Source: Rhynchosporium graminicola (lineage: Eukaryota > Ascomycota > Leotiomycetes > Helotiales > Ploettnerulaceae). Taken from it: DNA of 64,000 bases. The notes beneath the pieces are model-generated. The model ran no database searches, was not told the origin of the DNA, and saw only the letters and a program-made list of their open reading frames with translations. The translations under genes were made by a program, and so were the position numbers. Of this stretch, positions 10,893-21,668 are shown piece after piece. The stretch is from contig FJUW01000001.1 in the NCBI GenBank assembly GCA_900074885.1, positions 62,001-126,000 of the forward strand, in the 5' to 3' direction. Each line of letters starts with the position of its first letter. The first letter of the stretch is position 1.

Positions 10893-12119
10893 TCACGAGA
10901 AGAACTTGCTATACGCAGCCTTCTCCTTCTTAGCACGCTCGGCAGCCGCCTTCTTCACAGTAGCCAACTCCTTCGCGATAGCCGCATCACCAGGGACCAA
11001 CTCATTTGCCTCAGTCAGATCCTTCAGCGCAGAATCTTCGTCCTTCAATCCAATCTCGGCAACCGCACGACGATACAAAGCCTTCGCCTTGTCGGTCTCT
11101 GAAATGCCACTGACATCCAATGCAGCAGACGCACATCTCAGACCCTCAGGGTAATCCTTAGACTTGTTGGCCAACAAGGCAGAATTGGAATTCAGCGTGA
11201 AGCGGAGAGCATCTAACGCAGCTTTTGTCTCGGGGGGCTCTTTCTCAAGATCAGGATCTTCATTCAAGTATCGTAGACCCTTCTGATATTTATCCAAACC
11301 GATAGCTAAGTTACCGTTCTTGAATGCCGTGTTGCCGAATCCCTTTAATGCTGTAGCGGCTTCTAGGATGTAAGCTGCGCTCTTCTCGCCGGCCTGGTCT
11401 TCGGGAAAGTCCTCGTACGGGTCGCCGGTTGCGTCGGGGGCCTTAGTGTCTGCTGCTTCCGCTTCAGAACCTGTCAGCTCGCCGCAGTCTTCAATTTTGA
11501 CTTCTTTGGTGGGTTTGTCTCCGGGTTGGGTGGGCATGTTTTCGATCTTGCGGATTATAGATTTGCCGTTAAGGACTTCGCCGAACACGACGTGCTTTCC
11601 ATCGAGATGGGGGGTGGGCACGGTGGTGACGAAGAATTGGGAGCCATTTGTGCCTGTGCAATTTCATATATTAGCCATGTAGATTTGCTATTTATTTGCA
11701 GTCTTTCAAATGTCTCATTCGTTTATTTCATGTTGAACTCAAGGATTTGGGAGAGATTGGCACGTACCAGGACCAGCATTTGCCATAGACAGCAAGAATG
11801 GCTTCTCATGCTTCAGGTCAAAGTTCTCATCGTCAAACTTGGTGCCGTAGATTGATTCTCCGCCAGTGCCATTGCCAGCCGTGAAGTCTCCACCTTGGAT
11901 CATGAATTGCTTGATCACACGGTGAAAAGTCGAGCCCTTATAAGAAAGGAGCTTCCCAGCTCTCCCTTCACCTTTTTCGCCGGTACAGAGAGCGCGGAAG
12001 TTCTCAGCTGTCTTGGGTACGACATCGTTGTATAGCTCGAAAGTTACACGGCCTTCGCGCTTATTGCCGATGCTGAGATCGAAGAAGACTCTGCTGCGCT
12101 TTGCTGGTGATTCTGCCAT
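10893..12119 (-). CDS. CPR6: Cyclophilin 40: peptidyl-prolyl isomerase with TPR domain
   Basis: Two exons, 12119-11768 and 11653-10893, with a 114-nt intron (donor GTACGT, acceptor CAG) that restores the cyclophilin motif [10 protein letters not shown]. The product has 370 residues, almost the length of yeast Cpr6. The N-terminal cyclophilin domain (about 1-180) carries the catalytic-type stretch [15 protein letters not shown] and the substrate-pocket motifs [28 protein letters not shown] and [12 protein letters not shown]. After an acidic linker, a TPR region (about 210-350) shows [20 protein letters not shown] and [20 protein letters not shown], the carboxylate-clamp type repeats that bind the C-terminus of Hsp90. 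It probably acts as a cytosolic Hsp90 co-chaperone. Both halves are intact. Confidence 0.95.
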
Positions 12120-12914
12120 GATGAGTGGTTGCGTAGCGTGGAATGGAGGTCAACTTAATTGTATGTGAGAAAAATACGGAGTTCTGAAAATTCCCACACT
12201 GTTGTTGGAGCTCCCCTCGTCTGAAGTAATAATTTCCTCAGCCTCGTTCTAGCAACTTCGATTTGGCGGGACGAGAGCAGGAAGAGACAAGGGTGACCGC
12301 TGCTTGGCTTGAAGCTTTGGAAAAGGTCTTGGCACGTGGTAGAAACAATCTATTGACTTTTCGAGACGGAGAGAAGGGTACTCTGTAGTATCGTGATGCT
12401 ATGTCTCAAGATTTTGCTCGTAGGAATGTCAATTGATTATTACGATGTTTCTGTTCTTTCAGGAACTTAGGAATCCGAAAATACACGATCACGTGGAATA
12501 TTTCCTCTTTCGGATAACTGTTTCTTTGCTGTTGTATAGATCTGTGGACGCAGGAAGAGAAGTCTAGTCATAGTTCGTATACCTAGCGTATTTATTCTTT
12601 CCATAAAAGTTGCATTTATTGCTAACAGATTCGGTCCAGAAATCGATGCATCTGTCTTTACCGTAGGTGGTCTTGGGCTATCTTAGTCTTTTCGTGCGGC
12701 TCTTCCTTAGTAATGCTGGTCAAAACACGAAATTCTTGAATGGCAGACTGTGCAGCAGAAGAATATCAGTGTTTTCAACTATCCTCTGATTAAAGCGAGG
12801 CAGGCTGGAGAAGAACACAATTCTGCGGCAATATTGCCTCTCATGTTCCCCGAAGCCAGGCGTCCTTGAATGAATCCTGGAGGTTCTGATGGATTTTCTC
12901 TGGGTAACGTCCAT
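12120..12914. other. Cyp40 promoter and DTD1 3' flank
   Basis: 795 bp between two minus-strand genes. It should contain the Cyp40 promoter and the DTD1 terminator. A TCACGTG core lies near 12489-12495. I see no coding sequence. Confidence 0.5.
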
Positions 12915-13651
12915 TCATTTCGAACCACTAGGGCCGACCGACATTTCTAAAGTTACCTGATGACAGTCAATATCTGTTTGTCTGTGCGAAATACATGCCT
13001 GCTTACCGGACCATCGTTCACAAGAGCCACTTCCTGAAAATAGTAAGTAAGAATGAACACATAACAGCAACAGAACGAACCATCATCGCCTGGAAAACTC
13101 CATCTTTAACTCTTTCGGCCTTATAAATATGTTGAACCTTCTCGACGAAAAGTTGATAAAGCTCTTTAGCTTGCTCTCCTCCTAAAGCTCCATGAAAGTC
13201 GGGTTTGAAGCCCTTCTTTGTTGATGCCAGTAAAGTGAATTGAGAAACTAAACGAGCCTGAGTACTAGAAGCCGCATAGCGGTTGAGAAGCAACGTACCA
13301 CAAAGCACCTCCCCATTGATATCCTGGACATTGTGCTTCCACTACCATAGTCAGGACTCTACCTTCGTGCTTCGAAGAGGGTAGAAAGAAATTCATACCC
13401 TTCCTCCAGCTTCATCATCCCACAATCTCATCTTCAAGATCTTGGAAGCCAGAGATTCTGCATCCTTCTCGGTGTCACCAGGCGCTACAGCTGCAAACAC
13501 GAGAATCCCTTTTCCTATGGAAGAGATGAGCTGCTTGTCAACCGTGACAGAGGCTGACAAAACTCGCTGAAGTATAGCTAATCAGTCGTCAGTGAGCTGC
13601 ATATTACCATCCAGTCGGAGGGTACAATTGATATTCTTCGTTACCTTTCAT
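12915..13651 (-). CDS. DTD1: D-aminoacyl-tRNA deacylase (D-Tyr-tRNA deacylase family), six exons
   Basis: I assembled six exons: 13651-13645, 13577-13399, 13341-13299, 13247-13081, 13033-13007 and 12956-12915. The five introns are 67, 57, 51, 47 and 50 nt, all GT..AG. The result is 154 residues, the normal family length. It begins MKAILQRVLSASVTVD, continues through RLWDDEAGGRWKHNVQDINGE, and contains both hallmark active-site motifs, SQFTLL and NDGPVT. The last intron falls exactly between P and V of NDGPVT. The enzyme removes D-amino acids (and glycine mischarged on tRNA-Ala) from tRNA as a dimer, protecting translation. The first coding exon has only 7 nt (ATGAAAG) and exon 5 only 27 nt, so automatic annotation could easily miss this gene. 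It is divergent from NOT3. Confidence 0.93.
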
Positions 13652-14608
13652 TGTACTGTGTAGCCTCCAATTTCGAGTAGACAGAAGAATGCTAGCGATG
13701 GAGGCGAAGTTGGCCAGGGTCGTTGCCCGTGGACAGGCCAGTTTCTGCTTATTTGCTGGATACGTCGTGGACTTCCGTTGAATTCCGTTGAAGTTAAGGC
13801 GTCTTTTTCAATGGCGCGTATCTGGTTGAAAGTCTAGAAGCGACCACTACGCTGGTGCCTTTTAATGCTTTCGTTGCCTCGAACTAAATCCAAAAGCTCG
13901 CTACACCAGGATCGAACTCGAGCAAGCATTGAAGACTGGTATTCAGCTTTTGACGTCTCAAAATCTGCTGTAAAACCCGCCGAAACTGCACTGTTCAGAT
14001 TAAGGTACAGAATATCGATCAACTCTGAAGAGCAGTCTGATGGTTAGATCTGGAATGGGCTGGTAGTAGCTTTCGGCTAGCGTCTAGAGAAATTGACCAT
14101 CTCAATAGGTATTCATTGCGAATAATATAGAATGTAGTTTATTTTGAGCAATTCCTTTGAATTTGTTATTCATTAAGAGTACAATTCCCCATTAAATGAT
14201 ACAACTCTGCTTTCGTGATAATTGATTATTGGCGAAAAATGTATTGACACAGGTGCCTCCCCCGGATTAAGGCTGGAGCTAGACTGCCCTGATCGTCTTG
14301 GCACCATGCGGCATCATCACCAACGGATCTGGAGACAACTTCACCCTCACTTCACTTTACCAAGAACTGCGCCCGATCTACCACAACACAAATCACCACA
14401 ATTTCTGCACCACCTCATCAGAGAATCCCGATCAACGAGGCGCGCGCCTTAACATTCCTTAAACTGCGCATGGGGTCAAATAGTGTGCCATCTAAGCTAG
14501 ATCCTTGGACACGACCATACCAACCGAATCCAATACCGACAACGACAACGACAACGACACACCGGCACCGGCACCAACATCACATTTTGCGCCCCTCTCT
14601 GATACAAG
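13652..14608. promoter_or_regulatory. Divergent promoter region DTD1 / NOT3
   Basis: 957 bp between two divergent start codons. Just before NOT3, positions 14537-14560 hold a GACAAC hexamer repeated about four times, followed by two ACCGGC hexamers at 14561-14575, a simple repeat in the NOT3 leader. No other gene is supported here. Confidence 0.6.
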
Positions 14609-16896
14609 ATGGCGGCACGAAAGCTTCAGCAGGAGATCGACAAGTGCTTTAAGAAGGTCGAAGAGGGCGTATCAGAATTCGACGCGATCTACGACAAGAT
14701 CGAGCAGTCAGGAAATGCCTCCCAGAAGGACAAGCTGGAAGACAACCTCAAAAGAGAAATTAAGAAGCTGCAGAGGCTTCGAGATCAGATCAAAACATGG
14801 GCTGCCGGGAACGAGATCAAGGACAAGGGTCCTCTAATGGACAAGCGGAAATTGATCGAGACTGTACGTTGCTAACTGTTGTAGCCTTGGAGCTGGCTGA
14901 CCTCCGTACAGAAGATGGAAAACTTTAAGGCCGTCGAGAAAGCAATGAAGACTAAGGCATATTCGAAAGAGGGCTTATCGGCAGCAGCCAAGATGGATCC
15001 TAAAGAAGTAGCCAAGTCAGAAGCTTGCGACTTCTTAAGCTCATCCGTGGACGAATTGGAACGCCAGATAGAGACCCTCGAGGCAGAAGCAGAATCGATA
15101 CAGGCCACACTGAAAAAGGGCAAGGCACAGTCGTCGAAAGCGGACAGAATTGCTGAGATCGAGAGGATGACGGAAAGACATAAATGGCACCAGGGAAAGC
15201 TGGAGCTTATAAAACGGTCGTTAGAAAACGGTGGGGTAGAACTTGCGCAAGTCAACGATCTGGAGGAATCGATCAAATACTATCTCACCGACAATGCGAA
15301 CGATGACTTCATGGAGGATGATGAAATGTACGACGATCTCAACCTGCAAGAAGATGAGGAGAACTACGGTATGAATAATGATAATGACCGAGTATCTTCA
15401 CAAGACACGCACTCGATACAGGACGAAACTCCAGAACCAGAGTTTAGGGCAAACAGTTTACCAAATGGAAAATCGAAATCTGTACCGGAGCCTGCTGTAG
15501 CTGCAGCACGCAGACCCTCAACACAGATAAAGAGTCCTCTACCAGCTTTGGCAACTCTTCATACATCTTCGACAAATCTCAATGGCACGAATAGTCATAT
15601 GAAGCCCGCAGCAGTACCGACAAGAGCACCAGGGGAAGGACTGAAATATGCTTCTGCAGCCGCGGCAGCGGCAGCGAGTGATAAGATGGGCATTGCTCCT
15701 TTACCTCCACCACCTGAAGCGCTTCCTGCACCGAGTACATCGTCAAGTCACCCACCATTACCCACACATTTGGCACCAAGTGTAACAGCATCGCCTACTG
15801 CAGTATTTTCACAGCCTGTTAGCGTCAATCAAACCCCTGTGACCAAGCCCAGCGTACCCGCTCTAGTATCGGATACACCTCCGAGTGCGCAATCCCCAGC
15901 ATTGAGTGCATCAAGTATTCCTACGAGATCGAAACCGAGTACAGAGCATCAAGAAAGTAGGCAGGGGCCATCACGAGTGTCCTCTGGTAAAGCTCCGGCT
16001 GTCCAAGAGACCTTTGGTAGCTCGAAAGGTTCGTATTTACACATTGAACTCGCTTTATCTTAGCTGACAACTTTCAAGCTATTGCTCAACATACGAATGG
16101 TATCACAAATGGCACTAAGAGTGCTTCTATCGATGATCAGGATGAGTCAATCTTCCATTTACCTTCCGGCCTTGAAGACCTGTTACAATCATTCGAGGGT
16201 AATGCAAAACGTGCCGCCCTTCCACCTTCACAGTCATCACAAAGGATGCTCTCATCGTCGCTAAACAACTTCCCTGATATCACGGACGGTCTACCTCCGA
16301 GAAATTACAAGCCAAAGCACCCAGTCAGGACTCCATCGTACTATCCTCAAGAGCTAAATTCTTGCTTTGATGATTCTCGCCTGTACTCTCGTATTGACCC
16401 AGATACTCTATTCTATGTCTTCTACTATAAACAGGAAACATATCAGCAATATCTTGCGGCTAAAGCGCTGAAGGATCAAAGTTGGCGTTTTCATAAGCAG
16501 TATCAAACATGGTTTCAGAGACACGAAGAGCCCAAGACAATCACCGAGGAGTTCGAGCAGGGGACGTATCGTTTCTTTGACTATGAGAGTACCTGGTAGG
16601 TTAAACACTTTTCATAATATGCATTCGAACTCTCCAAAGGTATTCCACTACGCCAGACATATAGCTTTTTTCATACCCCTCGAAGGAAAATAATCGAAGC
16701 CTAAATTAATAAAGCTCTCTATTTGTATCACTCGAACAGCCGAGTTTTCGAATTCTTTCTAGTATTATCTTTTATAAAGCCCTTTTTCGAAGCAGTCTCT
16801 ATATTCGAAATGAGCACCCGCTGACCTCCTCCTAGGATGAACCGTAGAAAAGCAGACTTCAAGTTCGCTTACAAGTTCTTGGAAGACGATGTATAA
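14609..16896 (+). CDS. NOT3: CCR4-NOT complex subunit NOT3/NOT5 family
   Basis: Four exons: 14609-14863, 14912-16028, 16079-16595 and 16836-16896, giving 649 residues. The N-terminal Not3 domain (about 1-235) is a long coiled coil starting [20 protein letters not shown] and ending near [14 protein letters not shown] Ser/Pro/Ala-rich linker follows. The C-terminal NOT box (about 530-649) contains [16 protein letters not shown] and [17 protein letters not shown], and ends [20 protein letters not shown]. The final 20 residues come from a separate 61-nt exon behind a 240-nt intron with a GCTGAC branch site. Intron 2 uses an AAG acceptor at 16078, chosen because GCTGAC sits just upstream; a TAG at 16063 would add five residues in frame. 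The protein scaffolds mRNA deadenylation and decay in the cytoplasm and transcriptional control in the nucleus. No break is seen. Confidence 0.93.
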
Positions 16897-19800
16897 GTTA
16901 CTGAGGTGCGATATGTTGCATGTCAGAAGGATCTTTAGTCTGCTGGCAAGCACGACAATAGCAAGGCGGCGCATGGATTTGCGAGATCTGGTCTGGTATA
17001 GTGGAGCGACATTCGAAGTTTGCCCGTCCTAATTAGGAAACAGCTAGTTGTGTTGCTCGCTCGTCTGGCAGACTGACACAAAGACTTACTATTTGAGTGT
17101 CTTCTACCGACTACCTGTTGTTCTTACTCTACTGTACGAATAGTGATATTTAAGACGAGTGGATGTAGGGACGATGATAATAGGTATATTTGTATGATTC
17201 CTTTGCCCAATGGAAATAGAGCAAACACAGCAGCCCCGCGGTGTGAGGAGTGAGCATGACACGTAAGTAATGTGTAACTGACCATATGCACTTATTGGCC
17301 CGTTGTTTTTGCGCTTTTATATTCAGCTGAGAATGAAGCTTCTCGAGAGAGACAAGCTGCATTAGCATCTTGCTCAGTGAATACTAATTTGACCTGGCCA
17401 AAGCTTCGTTACCTGTATGGCTTGATTCTATTTGCTTGCTATCAAATTGTTAGCAAAGGATCCGACCGCAGAGTAACTACTAGCCCCCTTTCTTTATCCA
17501 AAAGATAAATAGAGTCCTTCGACTTCGAGGCTTCCAGATAGTCAGTCGATGCTCTTTATTCACTCGCTCCGCTCGGCATCTAGGAGTTAGTATAGATAAC
17601 CTTTAGACCCAAGTGGATGCTTCAACTGGAACCTTTGGCCGCAGTTGATTCACAATATCCTCTGCTATAGAATCTACATGATAATTAGTTCAGGTTCTTT
17701 GGCTTGGTACGGTTTGCTCGATAACGATTCACTGCCATAAAATGGCAAATTGGCTCTCAGGCAAACCGGTTACATCCAATGCACCCTTTTCACCCACAAA
17801 TTGATCTAACTCCCTCGATTCTTTGGCTTCAGCATGTTTGTTTAGTAGTATCGTTCGCCGCTCACTTCCAGGTTATTGGCCTTTTCGGATCCGAGATCCA
17901 CAGCGAAGTGATTGCTTCAACCTTTGGTACTTTTCCGCCACAAGTGGTCAGAATCTCTTCGGTTCTGAGGCTTCAGAGCAGTTAGCTGGCAATTTGACTC
18001 AATTTTAACCACTAGATTCAAGTTGTCGATGTCGAGGCTGTACGACTGTGGATAAGTCGGATTTGATTTGCCTTGACAGTCTTTGGGGGTGCTTGCTATA
18101 TGCAGCAACGCAGGACAAGCAGCAGCACTGAAAACACGTTGGGTACCAATGCATATATTACCCGAGGTGCAACGGAATCTGGTCAAGAGCTGTCTTCTTC
18201 CCTGGAGAGGCAAGGCGGAGTCATGTATAATATAGAATCGTCCTCCTTCTTAATGGCACGGTGCTTGGGCAGCAGATCTTGACCCTTTGAGATCCGGATT
18301 GTTTGAGATTTTGGTTGCCTCGATTTTGATCGAAATTGACACCTTTCCTGTTGCTTTTTCTTCTTTCATGAACACCATATCATCTCGACCACTCACTCAG
18401 TCAGTCAGTCTTGCCCGAGATGCGAGTGCGACCAGGCTGCCCAACCACTTGGAAATACCATACCATATCAGGCAATTGGGTGGGCCGCTCGCTTATTGGC
18501 CAAATTTCCAACCTCACTTACAATACTCGCTCTTCTCGTCGGGGCTTTGACTTCATTCCAGAACCACATTTCTGAGGAGGTGTATTCTCAACTTTGTCAT
18601 CTCCTGTGCGAACGGACAGAATGCTAATCTTCTCCAGAATGCTTGTACTAAAAGCTCTATCCATCCATCGCTGGCAATGATGCTTTACAAAATACCTCAT
18701 CGGGGATCACATCCCGCTATCCCCCACTCAGCCTTCTCATCAATGCCACACACGCACCAGCACCCGCACCCACACCTCCCGATTTGCCATCAGGTCGCAG
18801 CAAGTGGCTACCCAAACACCTTGCTGAAGTCCTCTCGAGTATCAGTGGGGCGTCGTAAGGCAAATAGGGCCTTGCGTACCATATCCGCAGTCCCATGATC
18901 TCTTGCACCAAAGCAAAGGAAAGCAGCGAGATGAAATTTCCTTCCACCAAGCTGTTAGGCAAAAGAGAGCGGGATTCCAAGCAAGCAAGCAAGCCTCGCT
19001 GGTTGCCTAAGATCACCACCCCAGCATTCTAAAAGATTAAATACCGCACCAGACAGCCTTGTTCAACTCAATGGTCTTCATGAGCACAGCACACCTCGCA
19101 TACACTGATGCTAAATAGCAACCCAATTTCCTAAGTTCAAGCCGAAATGGTCCTGCTTGGGCAAGATAAAGAAGTTATCGCCTCCGTTTCCTTGCCCATG
19201 GAGCTTGAAATTTCGCTCTGAAGGTATTCCGAACTTCGTTCGCCTTTTCATCGGGCGGATGCTGCATGTCTGGCGAACCGAGAGAAATGGTGAGGATCAG
19301 GTCGCCCGGCAATGTGTTGTCGTGAACTTCCATTACCGGTCGCCGTTCACTCGCTCCCAGAACGCGGCAACGGCCCAGCTGAGTCGATTACATTACTGTG
19401 ATGGAAATATGCCTTCAATACTGCCTTACTAGGTTTGAGCTTCAGCAAGAATTCCTTGGGTCAAGCTCAAATTGGGCCGCCTCAGTAAGGCCGCTGTCAG
19501 CAGGCCAATCTGTTGGCTCGCTCGCTCAGTTCACGAAGCGGCTCTAACGAAGCAAGGCTCCGAAGAAGTCTCAGCCCAGGCTGGGCTCCCCCGCTTGTTA
19601 TGCCCTTTTCTTGCTTCCCAACGATCTGACCATTGAGGACGTTGAAGATGTTCTTTCTTGCTAACTTCGGTGAATGGATCTGGCATAGCCTCCTGGCTTG
19701 GCGCTCAAGCCGTATGTCTGTTGCTTGATATTGAATGAAGCAGGGCTTCTCTATAACTCTACATGCTCGTTCGATGTTCTGCATATCTTGGCGCTCTGTC

Positions 19801-20202
19801 CTTCATCCCCAGCACGAAATTGTGTCGCCTTGTATTTGGTTTGGTTGGACTCGACTATTAAGCCATGCCTATCATTACACTGCATTTGAATTTGTATTGA
19901 AGTGTAGATTTAGTATCCCCACAGCTGGCTTGTATAACAAGTACACGCCCCCCACTAGCTGAGTAGTCGCCGAACCACATCCACAAATTAACGAGATCGG
20001 CTGCTCATCTCTGGTCTTGTTGCCTTCTCATAACCCCTTTCCAACCGTTTTTCTCAAAGTTTCGCCCTTCTGTACTGCAGTGAGTTCAATAGTCCTCAAG
20101 TCTTCTTGTGTCAAAGCTGAATTTGATATTGTCATCAATAGTGTGAGCTGGTCTCTCTCAAGTATCTGTAGCTCATCGAGTCGGATAAACTGCAAGCTCG
20201 AA
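16897..20202. other. Gene-free 3.3 kb region upstream of the zinc-finger gene
   Basis: No open frame here shows a domain or a convincing exon chain. Short tandem tracts occur: repeated TCAG/TCAC tetramers near 18389-18410 and GCAA tetramers near 18980-18993. The size and position suggest a long promoter plus 5' leader for the C2H2 gene, or an unrecognised non-coding transcript. The part nearest the gene (about 20000-20200) is pyrimidine-rich, as expected for a fungal leader. Confidence 0.5.
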
Positions 20203-21668
20203 ATGACACAACAGTCCAATTATCTACCCTTTGATCCCATGTTCTCAGAAGGCTCACAAGCGAATTTCTTTCCAGGACCTCCGGGGCAACTCGGAAGCTC
20301 CGCTATGCACCGTGATTTAAGTAGCCAAAGCATCAATTCTCAGAGCACAGGCAGGTCTACCTGGACCGATGTGACAGCAAATTCATTCGGCACCTCGTCT
20401 TACGATTTCGTGGAAGAGGACGAGTGTATGCCACACTTCAAGCAAGATTTGAGCATGGCTTACGACTCTTACGCCACTTACGGGGAGCAATTCAACGGTG
20501 CATCATCTCCTATAACCGAACAGGCAAACTCTTTTGGAGAGTTATCCCTGGACACCTGTCAACCTTCCTCGGTTCACCTCTATCCCAGGAACCTACCATC
20601 GACTGCCATGTCGACGGCTCCGCGTTACTATTTCCCTTCTTTCGACGACCGATCTCTTGATTCTGGCTACTCCAGTTCCCGTAATGCACACTCAATGCGT
20701 CGAACAGCCGACGATACATTGAGGTCATATACGCCAGCTTATACGGCCTCAGACATTCAGAGGACTTTTAATAATGACCTCTTTGAAGCAAAACACACAC
20801 CAACAACCCTAGACTGGCCAAAGAAGACCGACCTTGTGGAAAAGTATAAGCTTATTCTACTCAAAGAGAATTCATACCTCGAGATTCTCAACGAGTCAGA
20901 AATCTCTTATGTTACTCCAGCTAAAGTCTACCTTGACATCCCAGAGTGAGCTACTCCACTTCCAGTCCTTCTACACCTTTTGACGAAGTGCTTCACAGAT
21001 CAACGCAGAAGGGCTTTGTCCAGTGCGCCTGGCCAGGAGAGTGCGCAAGAGGTAGCAAACCTTTTACCAGGTCAGCAGACTTAGCGCGACATATGCAAAA
21101 TGTCCATGGGCCCCAAGAAGGAAGAAACAAGTTCTGCTGCAGTTACAAGACCTGCATCAATGATCGTCACCTAGACAAAAACGCTTTTTCCCGCAAGGAC
21201 CATTACCGCGATCATCTGCGCGATTACCATAACGAAGACATAGGTGCAGCCAAGGGCTTCAAGGACGCAAAGAATGATAAGCAAAAGTACGCGTGGGCAA
21301 AAGCACAGAAGATATGGTTGACATCGCGTAACATATCCGCGAACCATTGGCGTTGTGCTCGATGTCTGACGAAGAAGTGGGTTTCCAAACACGGCTGGAG
21401 CTGCGACGAATGCAAGCTACCATGTGAGCAAGATCGGATCGAAGCACGTATGAAGCTGCCTCCTAGAGAAGACACACAGGCGTCGATGCGCAGCAGTACG
21501 ATCAATGGCTCGTCGTCTAGACCACGGCAGTATACTTGGGATCCGAATTGTCGAGCCCGGTGTGATGAGGGATGGTTTGTTAGCAGCTCAGATGAAGGGG
21601 AGTGGGACGCGTGCCGATATTGTAACTCTCCTGCGATGCAAGTCGGGGCTAAGAGCTTTCGGAGTTGA
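20203..21668 (+). CDS. C2H2 zinc-finger protein, probable transcription factor
   Basis: Two exons, 20203-20843 and 20945-21668, give 454 residues. The 101-nt intron (donor GTATAAG, acceptor CCCAG) is my inference. It joins two open frames that each stop or start at the junction, and it keeps phase. The N-terminal half is Ser/Thr/Tyr-rich and disordered, as in an activation region. Two zinc fingers follow at about residues 235-305. The first has its Cys pair in CAWPGEC and the helix FTRSADLARHMQNVH. The second has FCCSYKTC with FSRKDHYRDHLRDYH. Further Cys pairs follow (CARC, CDEC, then CRARC and CRYC), suggesting an additional zinc ribbon-like part. It probably binds DNA in the nucleus; targets are unknown. 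A start upstream of 20203 would need a non-ATG codon. Confidence 0.8.

Noticed and set aside
18389..18993. Tetranucleotide tracts as possible CRISPR-like or transposon repeats
   Set aside because: Simple-sequence repeats of a few units with no spacers or terminal repeats.
20017..20202. 62-codon upstream extension of the zinc-finger frame
   Set aside because: Needs a non-ATG start; the stretch reads like a pyrimidine-rich leader.
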